The notes under the pieces: generated by a model
What the model was told of the DNA's origin: nothing
What the model saw: the letters and a program-made list of their open reading frames with translations, nothing else
Database searches by the model: none
Program-made: the position numbers and the translations under genes
Part shown: positions 43,101 through 58,085 of the stretch, piece after piece
Position numbering within the stretch: the first letter of the stretch is position 1
Layout: the number at the start of each line of letters is the position of its first letter
NCBI GenBank assembly: GCA_013365365.1
Contig: JABVXU010000148.1
Location: 52,833-116,832 of the forward strand
Direction of reading: 5' to 3'
Source: Cruorifilaria tuberocauda
Taxonomy: Eukaryota; Nematoda; Chromadorea; Rhabditida; Onchocercidae
DNA length: 64,000 bases

Positions 43101-44407
43101 GTTTCTCGTGCTTATCCGCAAGTTGCAAACGAATTTTAGCATTTCTTATAATTATGCAAATAACATAATTATTACCGGATATTCCAAAACGGTAGTATTA
43201 ATTCACAAAAATCATATCTGATATCAAGGTTACCAGTTTCTCCTTTCTTTACATCACCCACAATACGCCCCAATAAAAAAGCTAAATTTGCTGAACACAA
43301 AATGAAAAAAGGCAAATCAGTTTGCACAAGCACGCTAAGTAATAATTCAATTCAGTTGCTATAAATTATGAATGAAAAATAGGCGACGATAAAGTCGTGT
43401 CTGACATAAAGCTATATTATACTTCTACACACCTGTTCATGTAGTTTAATTGTATTTAGCTTAAATATCAACAGCTCTTCATCAAACAATGTTCCTGAAA
43501 CATGATTATGTTCTTATATATTAAAATCAATTATTGATAAGCAATAACTTTTTGCTTGCTTCATTTTTCATTGTTTTGTTTAGGTGATAGTATTTATGGT
43601 TGAGTTTTTTATATTTTAATAGACTACTTCCATTATTTTAAAACTACTACATATGTTAATCTAAGCAATAGAATTATTAACACATGATAATTTCACACCA
43701 CTGAAATATGAAGAAATCTTTTTAAATTTTTTCTTCAATTATGATTAAAATTACATCATAACAAATTAAAAATTTTCTTAGCGGAATTTCAAATATTACC
43801 GATAGAGGATCCCTAATTAATTTTTTTCAGGTATGGAGAAAAGTAGCATTCTAGAATAGACATGATGGGATATTATTAATCTTTGCTAAAGGGTTTAATC
43901 TCTGCCAAAGGGTTTAAGACCCAAACTTCCCAAACAACACCCTCCGAGTAAAATGCCTAGAAGCGATTTTTAATCATTTTTTTAAATTAAAGGTCGAATT
44001 TTTTACCAGTTTTGGGACTGATACTTCTTACAGTGTTTCCAGATGGGTAATGCTGAACCACGTTGCTTTCTTTATATCTGTTGAACAAACGTAGCATGTA
44101 TTTCGAAGCAGCATCTTCAGTTCGTGACGTGGGCCTCGTGACGTCATCTGTAGTATAGTAGTAGTATGTATGGCGGAATTTCATTGAAAAATCAAAGCAA
44201 TTGGCAGGTGAACGGATGATCAACAGAGACTAAAATGAAAACAAAGAAAGGCTCGCCTGGTAATTGCTCGAAATCCAACAATTCCTTGACAGTCTTTTGC
44301 AAAATAGCTACTTGCTTTTCATTAGGCTTCAAAATTAAGCAATCCGTGAAACAAATGCATAATAGCAGTAATAATAATGACAGCTTTGGATTAATTGAAT
44401 GTCTCAT
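40131..44407 (-). CDS. TGF-beta/BMP superfamily ligand precursor, BMP3/GDF10-like C-terminus
   Basis: Nine exons, minus strand: 44257-44407, 44007-44147, 43433-43494, 42770-42991, 42267-42454, 41914-42070, 40772-40960, 40447-40569, 40131-40322, in phase to 474 residues. Residues 1-25 form a signal peptide (LSLLLLLLCICF). The propeptide shows ASKYMLRLFNRY, LRYWLSFNMTKLV and TPFLLVYTDEP as in BMP precursors. Basic cleavage candidates are LRGRKQ (about 302-307) and LQRRKQQK (about 311-318). The cystine-knot domain (372-474) has all seven cysteines: SCRIEKL, DIGWEHWIIAP, YCSGTCPFPL, PSNHAIVQSI, DVCCAPDKMDSLTLLYYD, VVLKNYPRMTVTSCACQ. It is secreted and should signal through Ser/Thr kinase receptors. 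In C. elegans the family has dbl-1, daf-7, unc-129, tig-2 and tig-3; the BMP3-like ending argues against daf-7 and dbl-1, but I cannot choose among the rest. The first intron uses a proposed GC donor. Confidence 0.93.
44148..44256 (-). other. Proposed GC-AG intron in the TGF-beta ligand gene
   Basis: Exon 1 ends TTACCAG and the intron would open GCGAGC; the acceptor is ACTACAG. This is the only donor I found that keeps the propeptide frame between DFEQLPG and the downstream block with KYMLRLFNRY. No GT donor in the overlap gives the right phase at a reasonable length. Confidence 0.45.
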
Positions 44408-46590
44408 TTCATTTCTACAATAATTTAATTAATTATATTTGCAGCATTCTTCATCAATAATGAACTTCGCGGATCCGCGGAGTGCACTGTTTCGATAAAA
44501 TTTAAAGTTGCTTAAACCATTTTAAAAATTAATATTATTGCTGGCTTTCTAAAATAATTTATCGTCAGTACAGTCCTTTCAGGTAATGTATCATCGATAA
44601 GTTAAGGTTTCTAGAAGATACTGTTAGTTAATTCCAGAAGAAAGTATTTATATGATAACTTTCATCAAGTGAATATTTAGCGCTGTCAAATTTCAGGATC
44701 AGAATTTCACGGAGTCATAATTAAAATTGACTTGAAAAGTAGCAGCATTATAAGAGGTTTGCTTCCTTTTCTCAGTGTTATTAATGGTCTTTGCAAGTCT
44801 TGTCTAGATTTTCAGTTGAACAGAAAAAAGTTATCACAATGTATTTACCTGCAATCAACTAGCAATACATTACGGCTACTTTAATTTTGATTATTAAATG
44901 AAATGATTTAAGTTTAGCAAATTTTGAAAACCAAGAAAATTACATTCAAATTATAAAATAAATATTGAATGTGAATAATTTATAATATTGCTAATGTGGA
45001 AACATAATGATTATCAAAATTAAAGTAGGTATGGTCGGTACTTCTGCAAATGTGTCAATCTTGATTTTCATTGTTTAATATTGCAACTTGCAAAATTATG
45101 TTCTATTTTTAATTTCCTAATTTTCATCATAATATCAAGAATTCAAGCAATAATCAAGGAGTGAATAAATCGTGGGAATAGATCCTCACAAACAAACCAA
45201 CGAGAGCGTAGCGTTACTGTGAAACCGTGACAATAACGAAACTGATGGTTGTACGATAGCTCTCACCGGATAATGATTTTCAAAGTAGTGGAATGAGGAT
45301 AGAGTGGTCTCCGAAATGATTTTTAAATGAAGTAAGGGAAATGAAATGAGTGAAATGAATGCAAAGTGTATGTGAGTCGCTGCGTGCAAATATTTCATGC
45401 GGGAAAATAGACTGGAGGTGCAAAAGCTCTATGCGCCAAAATAGAAGTTCCTGAAAAAGAATTCAATGAAAAATTCCAATTTCTCATTAGTCTTTTTGTT
45501 GAAGATTAAAAAATGGTTCGATTAATCGGTAGTAAATAAGAATTGTATAATAGAGGTTTGGATCTAGCCCAAATCTCGTCGAGTAAAAAAATATGAAAAA
45601 TACTTTTTATTCTCTGCTTGCTAAAAATAATACATGAATTTTTCTATGACTAAATGAACTAAGCCGGTCGAATTAAGGCTCCAACAACTTGCAAGAGCGT
45701 TAGGTCCGTCATAACCTCATCCATGTCATCTTAATTCATTATATTATTTTAAGGTACTATTTCCTGCTTATCACTTGTGTTAAAAATTTTGCCACTTTGT
45801 ATAGACATTTATTTTTCCGTTTTCTTTAATTGCGAACTTAAATGTTCCATATTGCAAAAATTAAATGCGTATAAGTTGAAAAAGTAAAGTTGAATCATAA
45901 AGTTCAGAAGGAGCAACATCAAGAAGCCGTCGTTCATCCGTCATGGTTAACAATTATCACAGAGATGTAGTAAATTGGCCTTTCCTGATTTCATCAATTC
46001 ATTAAATATAGAATTAAAAAAATGAAGAAGAGACTGAAGTGGTTTTCAAAAGTTTTCTATGAACATATTTGTCAATTTAAATTAATTAGATGGAAATAAG
46101 TATTGTAACAGACTGGAAGGTGAATGAGTGACCAGCGATCAGAATTGCCATATGTCAAATTGATGCTTAACATGAGAAACAGTACCGTTTCCGTCATTAT
46201 TGGTTGGGAGAAAGGATTGGGAGGGGTGGGAATGAAGCGGAGAAGTTAAACAAGTAGATCTATGAATTTGTAAAATCAACCAAAGAATTAGTAGCATAGC
46301 AGAGGGCATTAGGGGAGATGTTGATTAAAGACAAAGAAGAACATATGTAAAAGACAGGACAGTTGTTTGAGGAGAAGGGAATGGGAGGAAGTTTAAAAGG
46401 AGGGCTGAAATGGAAAATGAAGAAGGAGTGAGTGAGTTAAAGCTAGGTTCAAGAATTCCCGATCAACTAGAAAGATGGAAAAAGGAGGAGCAAACTGGAA
46501 GGTGGACAAACGCGCCTCAATTACAGTTGCTCCATTGGCAATTTCTCATCTTAAATATCACCATTCACATCAAATCCCTTTCCATTATAC

Positions 46591-46639
46591 CGTCCATCCA
46601 TCCATCTATCCAATCTCATCCATCCATCCATCCATCTCC
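46591..46639. repeat. (CCAT)n imperfect microsatellite
   Basis: Runs of CCAT units, interrupted once by CTATCCAATCT. Confidence 0.9.
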
Positions 46640-49600
46640 TGAACGATCGCCTCAAACACTTGCAATAACATTTACATTAGCAACACACCCAATTTAAAAT
46701 GTATGGGGCAACCAACAAGAACTCACTGATCCATTCATCCCTGAACACAAACTTACACAACTGACCACCAGCACCAGCAAAATTCTTAACTACCGAATAA
46801 ACGACATCGAAGCAATTTCAATTTCATCCTCCCCTCTTTTATTTATTCCCCCGAAAATCTGATACAATTATCGCTCTTAATATCTGCTTGTAACTTATTG
46901 TTATTTATACTTGGAGCTCATATAACTTCATTGCATTACAGACGTCACTGTTAAACTGTTAATCAGTTTCCTTTATCTTTCGTTGATAAAAGAAGGAATT
47001 GGTTTTCATTTCCCACTACTATTATTCATCATATTCCATTGAGGGGATCATCATATCCAAATTAATTGTTATTAATTAAATAAGCATCCAAAAAACTGAA
47101 AAATTATTGAAAGTAAGCCGTATTATCAGCGACACTTCAAAAATTTCACAATGATCGTGTATGATTATCAAATTTAAATTTGCAATACGATTTTACACAA
47201 TTTTATAAACTCAAAAAATCATGAAAAATGGAACTGAATGCAGGATGAAATCAGTTGACGCAATGATAATTACAAGTAATAGCATTTAAGAATTGGTGGA
47301 ATGAAGTGCAAAATAAGCTAAATAGCTTGAATCTTTTAAATAAGTAATGAATTTTCATGCAGTGACCATCTGGTATCATGAATTATGCAGATTACAATCA
47401 TTTAAGGAAACTGCATTACAGGATGTTTTGCACTATTTGAAGAATTTGAAAATATTTCATAAATTCGAAATCACTAACCAAAATATTGTCATTTGCTTAC
47501 ATAAATATGACACTGTTCTTACAAGAAAATAAAAATTAGTCTTTTTTGATACCAGTGTGAGAATTTCATCGAATTTGATCTGATAATTTCGATTTTACTT
47601 TATGATTGCAGATTAAACTAAACCGTTTAATAAATCGTAGTTTCAAGCTTAAACTGGCGTAAAATCATATCCAATGAGCTTACTGTCATCAAAAGATGTA
47701 TTTATAATTAATGAACACACCGACAATTTTGGTTAAAAATTTAAAAATTTCAAAAAAGTACTGAAAGATGAAGTTTAATGGTGATTTTGATTAATTGACG
47801 CTTTTGTTTCATTTATATCCTCAAAATTTATTTGAAATTTGATTCGTGTGGAATTTCTTCCGAATCGTCATAACGAGAAATAAAATTGAAGGAAAATGTT
47901 TTATGAATTTAAAAATACTATTTCTTATGACAGTCCCGTGAATATTTTAAATCATTTTCTTCACAAACGAATCTTCCTTTTACAATCATTTGCTAATTTA
48001 AATATCACTGTACTGATTTTGATGCTCAGTGATTAATTCTACTTATTTGTTTGACATGAGGAAGAGATCTCACCATCGAACTGAATATGTTTTAAGATGA
48101 ATAGAATTTTTTTAATACTCTTTTTTTTATTTAATTTCATCTACTTGATTTATCCGCATTTAAGTTTGATCAGATTTTTGTAAACATTCTATTCTGTTAA
48201 TGTTGCATCGGAAGAAAAATCAATCTGAATTATTCATATAAATTCTTTTTCATGGGATTGTCTAGAATTTGTCTTTTGTTTTTTCCTTTGCACGTTTAAT
48301 TAACATATCATTTCAATTTATTGCAACTTGAGTACATGTGTTTATATATGTATACTATGCAGCTCTGAAGAAGAAAAAAGCTATTTCAGTCATTCTTATA
48401 TTCAAATTTACATCTAAGTTGTCCGACACAATTCCTCTTTCTTCTCTTTTTGTCAATTCATTTTCAGAATTTCTTGAAATTCCTTGTTCTATGCTCGCTA
48501 AAAAAAGAGAAAAAAGTTACATGTATAGAACAGATGTTTGCCAGGTGTCTCATTCATTCCAAACATTTCATTGACGATGTTCTTCGGTAGCTTCTTTTTA
48601 TCCGTTTAATTATTAAGAACAATAGTGAGAAGTTTAGTAAAATGATGTAGGAGATAAACAAGCATTTTCAAACTTAACTTATATGGGAGTCTTTATTTTT
48701 TCCGTAATCCCGAAGAAAAACGTTTTTGATGTTTGTTGTCCCAAATCTGTTGAGGAATTACCGATGCAGAAGAAAAAACCAATCAACATCCTTAAGCTTT
48801 TGCTTATACATCCTTAAATATTCCGCAGAGAAATAAATTGCTTGAACGGAAACAGCAGAAACGATTATATATTGAGAAGTCTACTGCGACAATCAGTTTT
48901 TTTTTGTTTGAAAAATTTACTACGAACTCTACCTGTTGGGCAGCTTTATCATTCATCAGATTGATTATTCAGTCAATTATTCATAGCATATAATTTTCCC
49001 ATGATTTGAAAATGCTTATATGATTTAATCATTTTTTCTGTTCCCAAATTAATAATATTGCTAGTCAGTAAATTTATCCATTTGTATTACATCAAATATT
49101 CCAGAAATTCAACATTCACAGTCACATCCTTGTGGCTCCCATGTTCAATAACTGTAGTCCCAGGTTCTCAATTAATCAATTTTATCGCAATTCATTCATT
49201 TACTTCCGAAAAATTAATCTGTCTCTCCTTAATCCAAATATATCTATTGAATTTATCAAAAACTGATTTCTGTATTTCGATACTTAATTCTCTATTGGAC
49301 GGAAACAAATTTATTTCATTCTGAGAAAATTATAAAAGATCTAAATTCCAGTTTGAAATATTGAGAATTAGTTAAAATCATTAGTCAATTTCAGATATTT
49401 GAAGTTCGGTAAAAAATAATACTCAAAGACGACGGAAATGATTGGAACAATTGATGCCGCTGCTACAATGCAAAACATGATTTTTTTAGCAACTAATGGA
49501 CTAAATTAACTTCGACAAAGATTGTTAATGTTGAAATTAAATTTCGAATTCATGATTCTCTCCCTCTCCATTATGCTGCAACTGTAAACTGTAATATTTC

Positions 49601-52230
49601 ATGGTCTAATTAATTACTTTTTTCGAAATAATTAGGTTTGATAGCATTTATAAAATTTATCGAACTATTTCTATTCTTCCAATTGGGAGGAAAATCCATG
49701 CAATCTCTCTTCTTGAACAGGTTCCAGTGCAATTTCTTCTTTTCTTTTACATTTGCTGTGCTCAGTGAACCGTTCATTCAATGAATTCGTGTTCGTTCAT
49801 TTTTCATATCCTCTCCGATAGCAAAATCTACTTACTCACCAATGTAGCTCAATGGAAACACTGAAGATCACACGCAGGCCTATGCCATATATAAAAAGAA
49901 CCATACCGTATGTATAATGGAGGAAAACGGAAAATTACTTAAAACAGATATCCCTTTAGGTTATGCCAGTAGGGAGCTTGTTGAGCAGAAGATAATGTAA
50001 ATGGGCATGCAGTGGAAAATGTGCCATAATCTATCGAATTTTTTCAGTAAATTAAAGTAAGAGTAAAATTAAACACAAAAAGAGCGTAACACAACAATAC
50101 ACGTCTACAGGTTTAATTATAGGAAATTCAGGAAAATAGCGAAAGGTAATGTTCAGAAAATGTATATCATTTCAATAAGTTCAATAAAAATGAAGCACAT
50201 CAACTTTCAAAATGAACTAGAGGGCAAAAAATATTGAAAAATAGTTTTTGTTTAATTTGATAGTTTATTGCAACAATGCGGTGAAATAAATCTAAGAATG
50301 ACTGCTGAATTTTCAAATCACATTCCAATTCCTCTTCGCCATTTTAGGAATTCTGTTTAATCAAACAAACCGTCTCAGCTTTTTCCTTTTCAAAACTCAA
50401 ATTTAACACCAGTTTCGGGAACAAGCAAAAAAACATTCTTCTAGAATGAATTTCCCTTCACATATAATATTTCGTAAATTTCCCGTAATGATAATCAAGT
50501 GATACTTAGATAGCTAACTAATCCAAACGGTTAAGGTGAGATTAAGATTCTTCAAAGGTATGCATTTTTTCTCTTTTATATTCTGAAGATTATTTGTGGA
50601 ATAGCAATGTGCGGCAGCTAATTCAAAGCAGTATTAATAACAGCGAATAAATTTCGTTGAGATGGTCGGAAAAAAGCACTGAAAACAAATGAAAGAGATT
50701 TGAGAGGGCGTAAGCAGTAAGAGAAACAGACTGAGAGAGAGAGAATTTATTTAATTGAAAAATTTAATTTGTATCGCTAATTCATACAATCATCGTTAAA
50801 AATAGGTTGCATTAACCATAAATGAATTTGATAAGACAACAAATAGATTAATTTCGATAGCATTCATAATTTAAAAAATAATTATTCGAATAAAGCATAA
50901 TTTGATAATGAAATTCGAAGTGATTTGCTTCATTTCTTTTTTCTTCCTCAACTAGATAATTCACTGTGCAAGCAAGCTGTGCTCGTCTAAAATTCCTCAT
51001 TTTTATTGAGTATATTTTCCCATTCCAAAAAATTCTCTCATAAATGTCTTATCATGTTACATAATGCTATTCCCCAGCATTCCACTATCCTTTTTCATGC
51101 AAATCTGATTTCACTTATAAAAAAGTTCTATTTATCTCAAATTCATTTATACATACTCTTAGAATTAAATTGCTGAAATTATTGAATAACTTCAAATTTT
51201 TGAAAGAAAAAACAAATTGAAAAAGAAGTTATTTATTATTTATTGGAAATGAATGGGATTAATAGTACGAGTAAAATTTAACTAGTAGAATTTTTTGCAA
51301 GCGTTATCAAAAAGATTATTTACTGTATGATAAAGCGTTTTAGTAACAATGACTGACTTACAGCTTATTTACAAATAGTAATTTTTAACGGTTCATCAAG
51401 TTTTTCCATCATGTTTTAATAACTTCACGCATTTCTCCCCATCCTATCGCTCTGTTCTCTTATTCTTTAATACATTTTTCATTAAAAAAAACTGATGAAA
51501 AAATTTTATCTCACGCTTGTCAAATTTCCTATCCTTGATAATTTCGAATTTTGGTTAAACAACCACAACGTATGATAGAAAGGTAAAGAAACAAATCAAT
51601 ATTGTCGTAAGTGTATTCAAACGATACAGAATATATTGAAACCTTAAACCTATCGATGGGCTTTTTTAACTCTAAAAACTTTTTAATAAATTCGAAATGT
51701 GCAAGCAGTATTTATGCCATTTTAAAGTTGTTTTTTTCGAGCCGAACTCTAATCAAATTGTTTTTCAATTTGGGAAGTAAACAAAATCAAATTACTGGAA
51801 CCTTTGCAAAAGTGAAATTGAAGCAATATAGAAATTTATGGCTTTTTTCATTATCTTATAAGTACTCATCATTTATTTAGCAAATAACATGTTTCAATAT
51901 ATTGAAAATCCTCAACAAAAGGCCAACATAGTTTAATGTATCTGATAAGAAGTAACAGCATCAAAGGAATCGTATTCGAAATCCATTATATAAATTTGAT
52001 TGAATTCGTGAATTTGAATTACACAGAATGAATTTTTACTAACATGCGAAAATTAATATGAATCAGTAGCACGTCTAGTTTGTATAGCGAAATGCAAAGG
52101 TACCAATGCTAAGCTTGGTTATTACTGGGAAAGTTCAGTTTTTCAACAATAAATTTGTTTCATTTCAAAAATTCCTTTATTTGACATCTCTATTTGTATC
52201 AAAAAAGATCACTTTTCCTAATCAGCCAAG

Positions 52231-52290
52231 CTTAAATCAACCACCATTCTAGCTCCACAATGGTGGAGCTAGAATGGTGGTTGATTTAAG
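52231..52290. repeat. Perfect 28-bp inverted repeat with 4-nt loop
   Basis: 52231-52258 and 52263-52290 are exact reverse complements, separated by AATG. The arms read CTTAAATCAACCACC... inward. No coding sequence surrounds it. It could be a mobile-element remnant, a hairpin RNA source or an assembly fold-back artefact. Confidence 0.95.
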
Positions 52291-55200
52291 GAACGAACGA
52301 ATATATGGGAACTAAACATTTTCACGTATGTCTCACTTATGGCATACATATTCGTAATTTGTAAAATAGTATTTCATTGAGGTAGAACGTTTTCTGTATC
52401 GACAAAAAAGTACTGGACAGAAATTTGCTGTTCTGGCTTATTTTATTAAAAAAATCGACGTATTACTGAAAATTCATTTTCAACATTAACCAACTCTTCT
52501 GAACACTTCCCATTAGAGATCGACTATGCTGTGTTCTTTCACTTGACTTTTTTATTAAAACACCAAATAGATATGTCTAAGGGTCAATTTCTGAAATTTC
52601 GGTTTTTCAAAAAAAGAATTTTCACTGATGTTATCAATTCCTGTAGGAACAATAACTCTAAAGGCATGCCAGAGAACAATACCTGTGAATTATTTCATTT
52701 GATTCAACCGTAGTTTTAGCAGTCACTGTTGATCCTTATTAATTTAAAAACGATTCAAATGCTTTCGAGTTCAGTCCCAAATGTTATTTGAAATTTTCGA
52801 GAAATCTACTCTCTAGAACTGTCGAAAATTTCACAAAGGTCCCAAGCACCAATACTCCAATTCACGTGAATTAAATCGATCAGAGCTTTAAGCTACAATT
52901 ATTTGATATCGAATTTTGATTTTATCCGGTGTGATTACCTTTACAGGCAATTTATAAACCAATAATTCCATTATTTGTTGCGGTGATATAACAATTTAAT
53001 TCATCATTTTTTCACTGCGTCGTATTATTTACCCGGTAGTGCCACTATCATTGTATTTTTACTATCGGCTCTTCTCTCGGCAATGCGACAGTTCTATTTG
53101 ATCATCTATTCGGACAATTTGCTCTGCTTTACGGAATTGCACGAAATGTGATTTTCATAAACAAACCGTTTGTGTTGTTTACTCAGTGTCTCCCTGAGTT
53201 CCATGATCATTTTTCTAAATCTGATGGTCATTCCATATCGTTCAGAATTTAACTTCGACTATTTTAAAGTAAGAGGAACCAAAAACAGAGTTTACTTTTC
53301 ATTTCACAATTCGATTAGTCTTTCCGAAATTTTCTAATCGATCAACAATATTTTTTAGCTTATATTTTATAAAATGCAGCGTCCCTTGTCGATAATATCA
53401 ATAAAAGCTTTTCAATGATAATGCTTAATCTTTCATATGACTATAATTTATACTATTATTGTTACTTTAATTTTATCAATGTTTCTCATCCCATACTTCT
53501 TGATTATTTTTCTATCATTTTACCAATTTTACCTTAATTAAATAGAAAATTAATTAAATTTTAGAAGAACACAGAGAGATGAAATAGAATATTGCTAGGT
53601 TCCTGGCCATTTATTTGCCTGTTTCCAAATACTTAAAATTTGTGTAATAAACTATAAATAGATTGTTTGATTCATTGTTGCTGCTAATGCTGCTTCTGTC
53701 ATTGCTAGTGTTTTCTTTCGTTAAAAATGTTAACTATTCCATTGGGGACACAAACGACTCCTTTTTACAGGTGCATGAAAGTACAAAGCAAAAAATTTCT
53801 AGCTAGAAAAAAACAATATCAAAGTGAAAATTTAATTACAAACGGAAAATTTTTGAAAAACAAAAATGAAAAAAAAATTTCAATAAATGAGAAAACAATT
53901 TTAATAAATGAGAAGTTTTGGGGAGGCAAAATCTGGGGAAGCTACTAACTTGTAGAAATGATAATAGCTAAAGGGACGATGATAACCATTGGGACAATGA
54001 TGTTAACAATAATAAAAAGCTAATTTTAACTAGTAATGCTGAGTCTCAAGTTTAATTTAGTATTAATTTCATGTCTAATTTTTCAACTTTCATTAAAGTT
54101 GTACGCAACTGCTATTTCTCTTGCCTTTTCAATATTCCTAATTTCTTTTTCAAACTTTTCCAGTTTGAATAATCATCAATATTGTACTGCCATCATTTCT
54201 CTCTATTTCTAAGAAATTTCAAAAAATTCTTCCCTTTAATTTAAAAATACATTTTTTAAAATAATTCGCCAGAATATTTAACATAAAGTTTTGACTAGCA
54301 CTTTTCTTGTATTCTTATCTTCAAAATAAACTGCCGCTAACTCATTTTGAGGAAATACATGACATATTCTCTATATGAAATAGGTCACATTGATATCATG
54401 CATATTAAAATTACCATCTTTAAAAATGATGACAATTCTAGGCTTAAGAAGAAAATTGAGGCTGATTTAGGGAAAAAATGCCAAAATTGCAAATGATGAT
54501 TACCGCATACGTTGAAAATAAGTAATTTTTGACAGTTTTCCCGAAATTTAAGTTTTTAGCAATAAAGTAAATAGATAGCAGTAAGCTTGAACAGACATCA
54601 AGAGAGCTCCAGAAACTTCAATTTCTGATTTAATCATTTTAAAGGTCATGATGAAATCCACCTACTGCTTTTATTCCATTACACAGCTTTTGAATATTTT
54701 ACAAAAGCCAATTATTTTCGAATTATTAACAATAATTATATGATCTAACGAAACAAGCAGGAAACGATTCATTGAGAAATAGCAACACTTAAACTGAACT
54801 TCGGTCGATCAAAAATTGCTGTTAATGCTCATAATTGATATTGGTTGGTTACAGTCAGATGGATACGACATGATGAAATGATTGAAATTGATGAAATGTG
54901 AAGTAGCATAGCATGATTTGCTGCTTTCTCCCTAACAGTAAGTTCAAAGCCTTCTTCCTCTTTTTCCTCTCCAAATTACTGGGTTTCGATGAAGTTTCAA
55001 TGCTTTCATTTGATAAAACCCAGCTGCTGGATGTGATAAATAAGTTTGCTCCTTTCTTTGATAATCTGGAGGACGGAGAAGAGGTTACGACAGCCGGAAT
55101 GGGAGGAGGAGAAGGAAGAAGAACGGACGAATGAGGGTCCACGGTTTCGTTCTAGCAATTTCAAGCTTATTCTTCCATTCCCGTAGCAGTGGCGATTGCA

Positions 55201-58085
55201 GTTCACACACCCTTCTAGTCTCTTTTTCTCCTCTAATCCTCTCTTCTAGTCAGTTTTTTCTCGAAAAGCCATGCAAGAAGTGATAATATCGAATAGGCTA
55301 ACTCGGTCGCTCCGCTTTTCGTTCTCTCGTATCCAACCTTTGCCCTCGATTTTTTGGTAGCACTTCACGTACCTTTTAATCTGTCATTTTTCAGACAAAT
55401 CATTCAACCTTACTCGGGTTTCTCCCTTTCCTTTCATTTCCGTTAAATTTCTTCTCAAATCGTTGCATATTAAACAAGCTGCAATCGTTCTTATCCCCAT
55501 TGCTCTTTTCCTTCCCATATTTTCATCTCTTCCACTTTTTTCCATTTAAAATCTATTTGTCATGAAATTTTAGTTAAATTTAATTTCATAGTGAAGTCGC
55601 ATCAGTTTTGTTATAAAGTTCGAAGGACTGTTTTAGATTATAATTAGTTTAAACTTAATAAATTGTAGAAGGAAATAGAATTATTTCAGAGATAAAATTT
55701 AAACGAAATCAATGTGCTTTAGCATTATTAGAATATTTGGATTATAATTAATGAATATAGTAATATCTTTATATTCCTAATAATATTAAAGCATGCAATT
55801 ATTAATACAGTTAAATAATTACTTTTGAAACTACCAGATTTCATATAAGTATTCAAGTTATCACTTCAAATATTTCGTGAATTTCGCGAAATCAAAAATC
55901 CCCTTGGTATTTCCAATATACCATACTGTTTGAGCAAAATTTTGCAAGCTTTCTTTGCTTTAGATTATCAAAGATCAAAAACAAAAAACAGTGTAGAAAA
56001 TAGGTCAGTTTTTCCTTTGTCTAAAATTTCTTCTTAGATTAGTGACTTTCATTACCAAAATTAAAAAGAAATCTGTTAGCTCGATACAGTTTTCGGTATG
56101 GCGTAGAATATTAAGAAAGAACCGAAGTTTCTACCACAAGGCAAGAATAATTGTTGAGACAAGTAAACTCTCTGTTAAGCCAACATATCTATTAGATTTG
56201 CTTATTTGTTAGTTAAACTGATAATTTGTTGCGGACCGTTCATCGCCACTTTTCTCGTGTCATTGAATTGCAATATCTCGAAGTAATCAAATCACTAAAT
56301 TCTTCACGCGAATGCTGTGTTTTCAGCGTCATAATTTCATCTTCAGCATTTTATGTATTTTACATATTCGAAATCCTCTTCAACGACTTGCAAAATTTCG
56401 AACTTATCAAGTATGCACAGCAGAACTTTGCAAATAAACGGATTTAGTTTCATTGATAGTTCATGAGAAATTAATTTAACGATTTAGTACCACTAATATT
56501 ATTCTTGAAATACATAAAATGCTTTTTAGTAAGGGAAAAATTAAAGGAGTCAGATTGGCTAACATGGATTTTTTTTTCAGTCCCGTATTTTTTCTTGTTA
56601 AAGTCTTTAACTTTCTTGTCTATCCCTCCTCATGTATAGTATGAAAAATGATTTGGAAAGATCTGTTTATCAAGCTAAAAAAAAGTTTCTAAATATCAAA
56701 ATTATGTAAAGAATCTATGTAAATGTGTGCTTGAAAAACTTGATGATATTTGAGTACTGATTGATTACTTCACGTTACGAAGAGTGCTTTTAAGGGATAG
56801 AATATATATCTTAAAATTAGAAAAACAAATAAAAAGAGAAGTTCGGAAAACTTACGAACTTGAATTGAAATTAAAAAAACAGTACAACTATGGATTTGTT
56901 GAAACGTTGAATTACATCGGTTTCCATTTTCTAATGGGAATCACTGAAAAGTTGTAATTGCTAATTAAGGAAAACTTTTTAAAAAAAAATTTCCAGTATC
57001 ACAAGACTGGCACTTTTGACGCGATTCAGCATAATTAAGCTTCATTTCACTTATTTTTGTTTGAACTTGCAAAATTCCATTCTATGTCACCCATAGAATC
57101 TGTTAGAGAATACGAATGGTAGAAAAAAATGACTTTTTTACATATAAACAATGAAGAACAAAATATGTAAAATGCAGAATTACAAGAATTTTAACAGCTG
57201 AAATCAAAAATCCAATATTGAAATTTAAAGTTTTTGATCGTAACAAACGGTAAACAAAGGGACGTATATTTTTTACTGAAAGGGAAGTTCCCAAGAATTT
57301 GCAGAATTTTTCCTTATTGGAACTGATTTTGCGTAGACCTTTAGCGTTTTAGCCCATTCATATACCGGAATAATCATTTATCAGTGTGGAGCTGTGCTCC
57401 TCATTACCTTCATGATATAGATCGGACCATGTTGCAATTTTTTGTTAACATTTCATATTATTATATGCACATATCACTTGCAATATTAAAACTTCTTCAA
57501 TAACTGTGCCGACGTTCTCGTAGTTGCTTAAAATAGTTGATTTTTTATTGAAGTCCCATACTGTCAGCGCTAAATCATCCCAAGGATTCTAAAGTTCTTT
57601 TCATCTTTCGAGCAATTCACAATTCTATGCATTCAAAACAGCGAAATATGTACAGATCGATGACTATCACTGAAATTTCTTGTCTTATTTCCTTAAAAGA
57701 GGATTTTTAGATTCAAACAAATGCAAATGGTCTAGACAAGAGGCTTGCCTAACATCCATTCAATGTTATCCTTGCTAAGCAAATGATATCTTATCTGTTA
57801 TATATTACAATAACTAATATTTTCATCAGTAAAGTTCTCAGCAATACTAAATCTCGACCCTTCCAGTGACACATCACCCTCCTCATTCATTTAGTATATT
57901 TGCAATATTTCTTTTATTGTATCCGAAATTATTGTTTAGTGATCAAACCCACTGACTTACACATCATCTAACTTCTTTAATTCTATCTTAAAGTATTTTC
58001 AGTCTAATTTTGCATTATAAAAAATGACTTTCGACGACTGTTTCGTTAAATATCTTTGCTTTTCCTATTTTGTGCATTAAATAAT

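Larger units (their letters stand above)
44408..58085. other. Gene-poor region left of the candidate secreted gene
   Basis: 13.7 kb with no domain-bearing exon on either strand. The first part should contain the TGF-beta promoter. A CT-rich, less AT-rich patch at 54850-55540 has open frames on both strands (minus 54855-55142, plus 54913-55134) that are low in complexity and unrecognisable. Simple repeats and one perfect palindrome are listed separately. Confidence 0.5.

Noticed and set aside
54855..55142. Overlapping plus- and minus-strand frames in a CT-rich patch.
   Set aside because: Both strands are equally open, residues are low-complexity (Ser, Pro, Lys or Glu, Gly) and no domain or splice partners were found. 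The patch itself is noted as unusual in composition.
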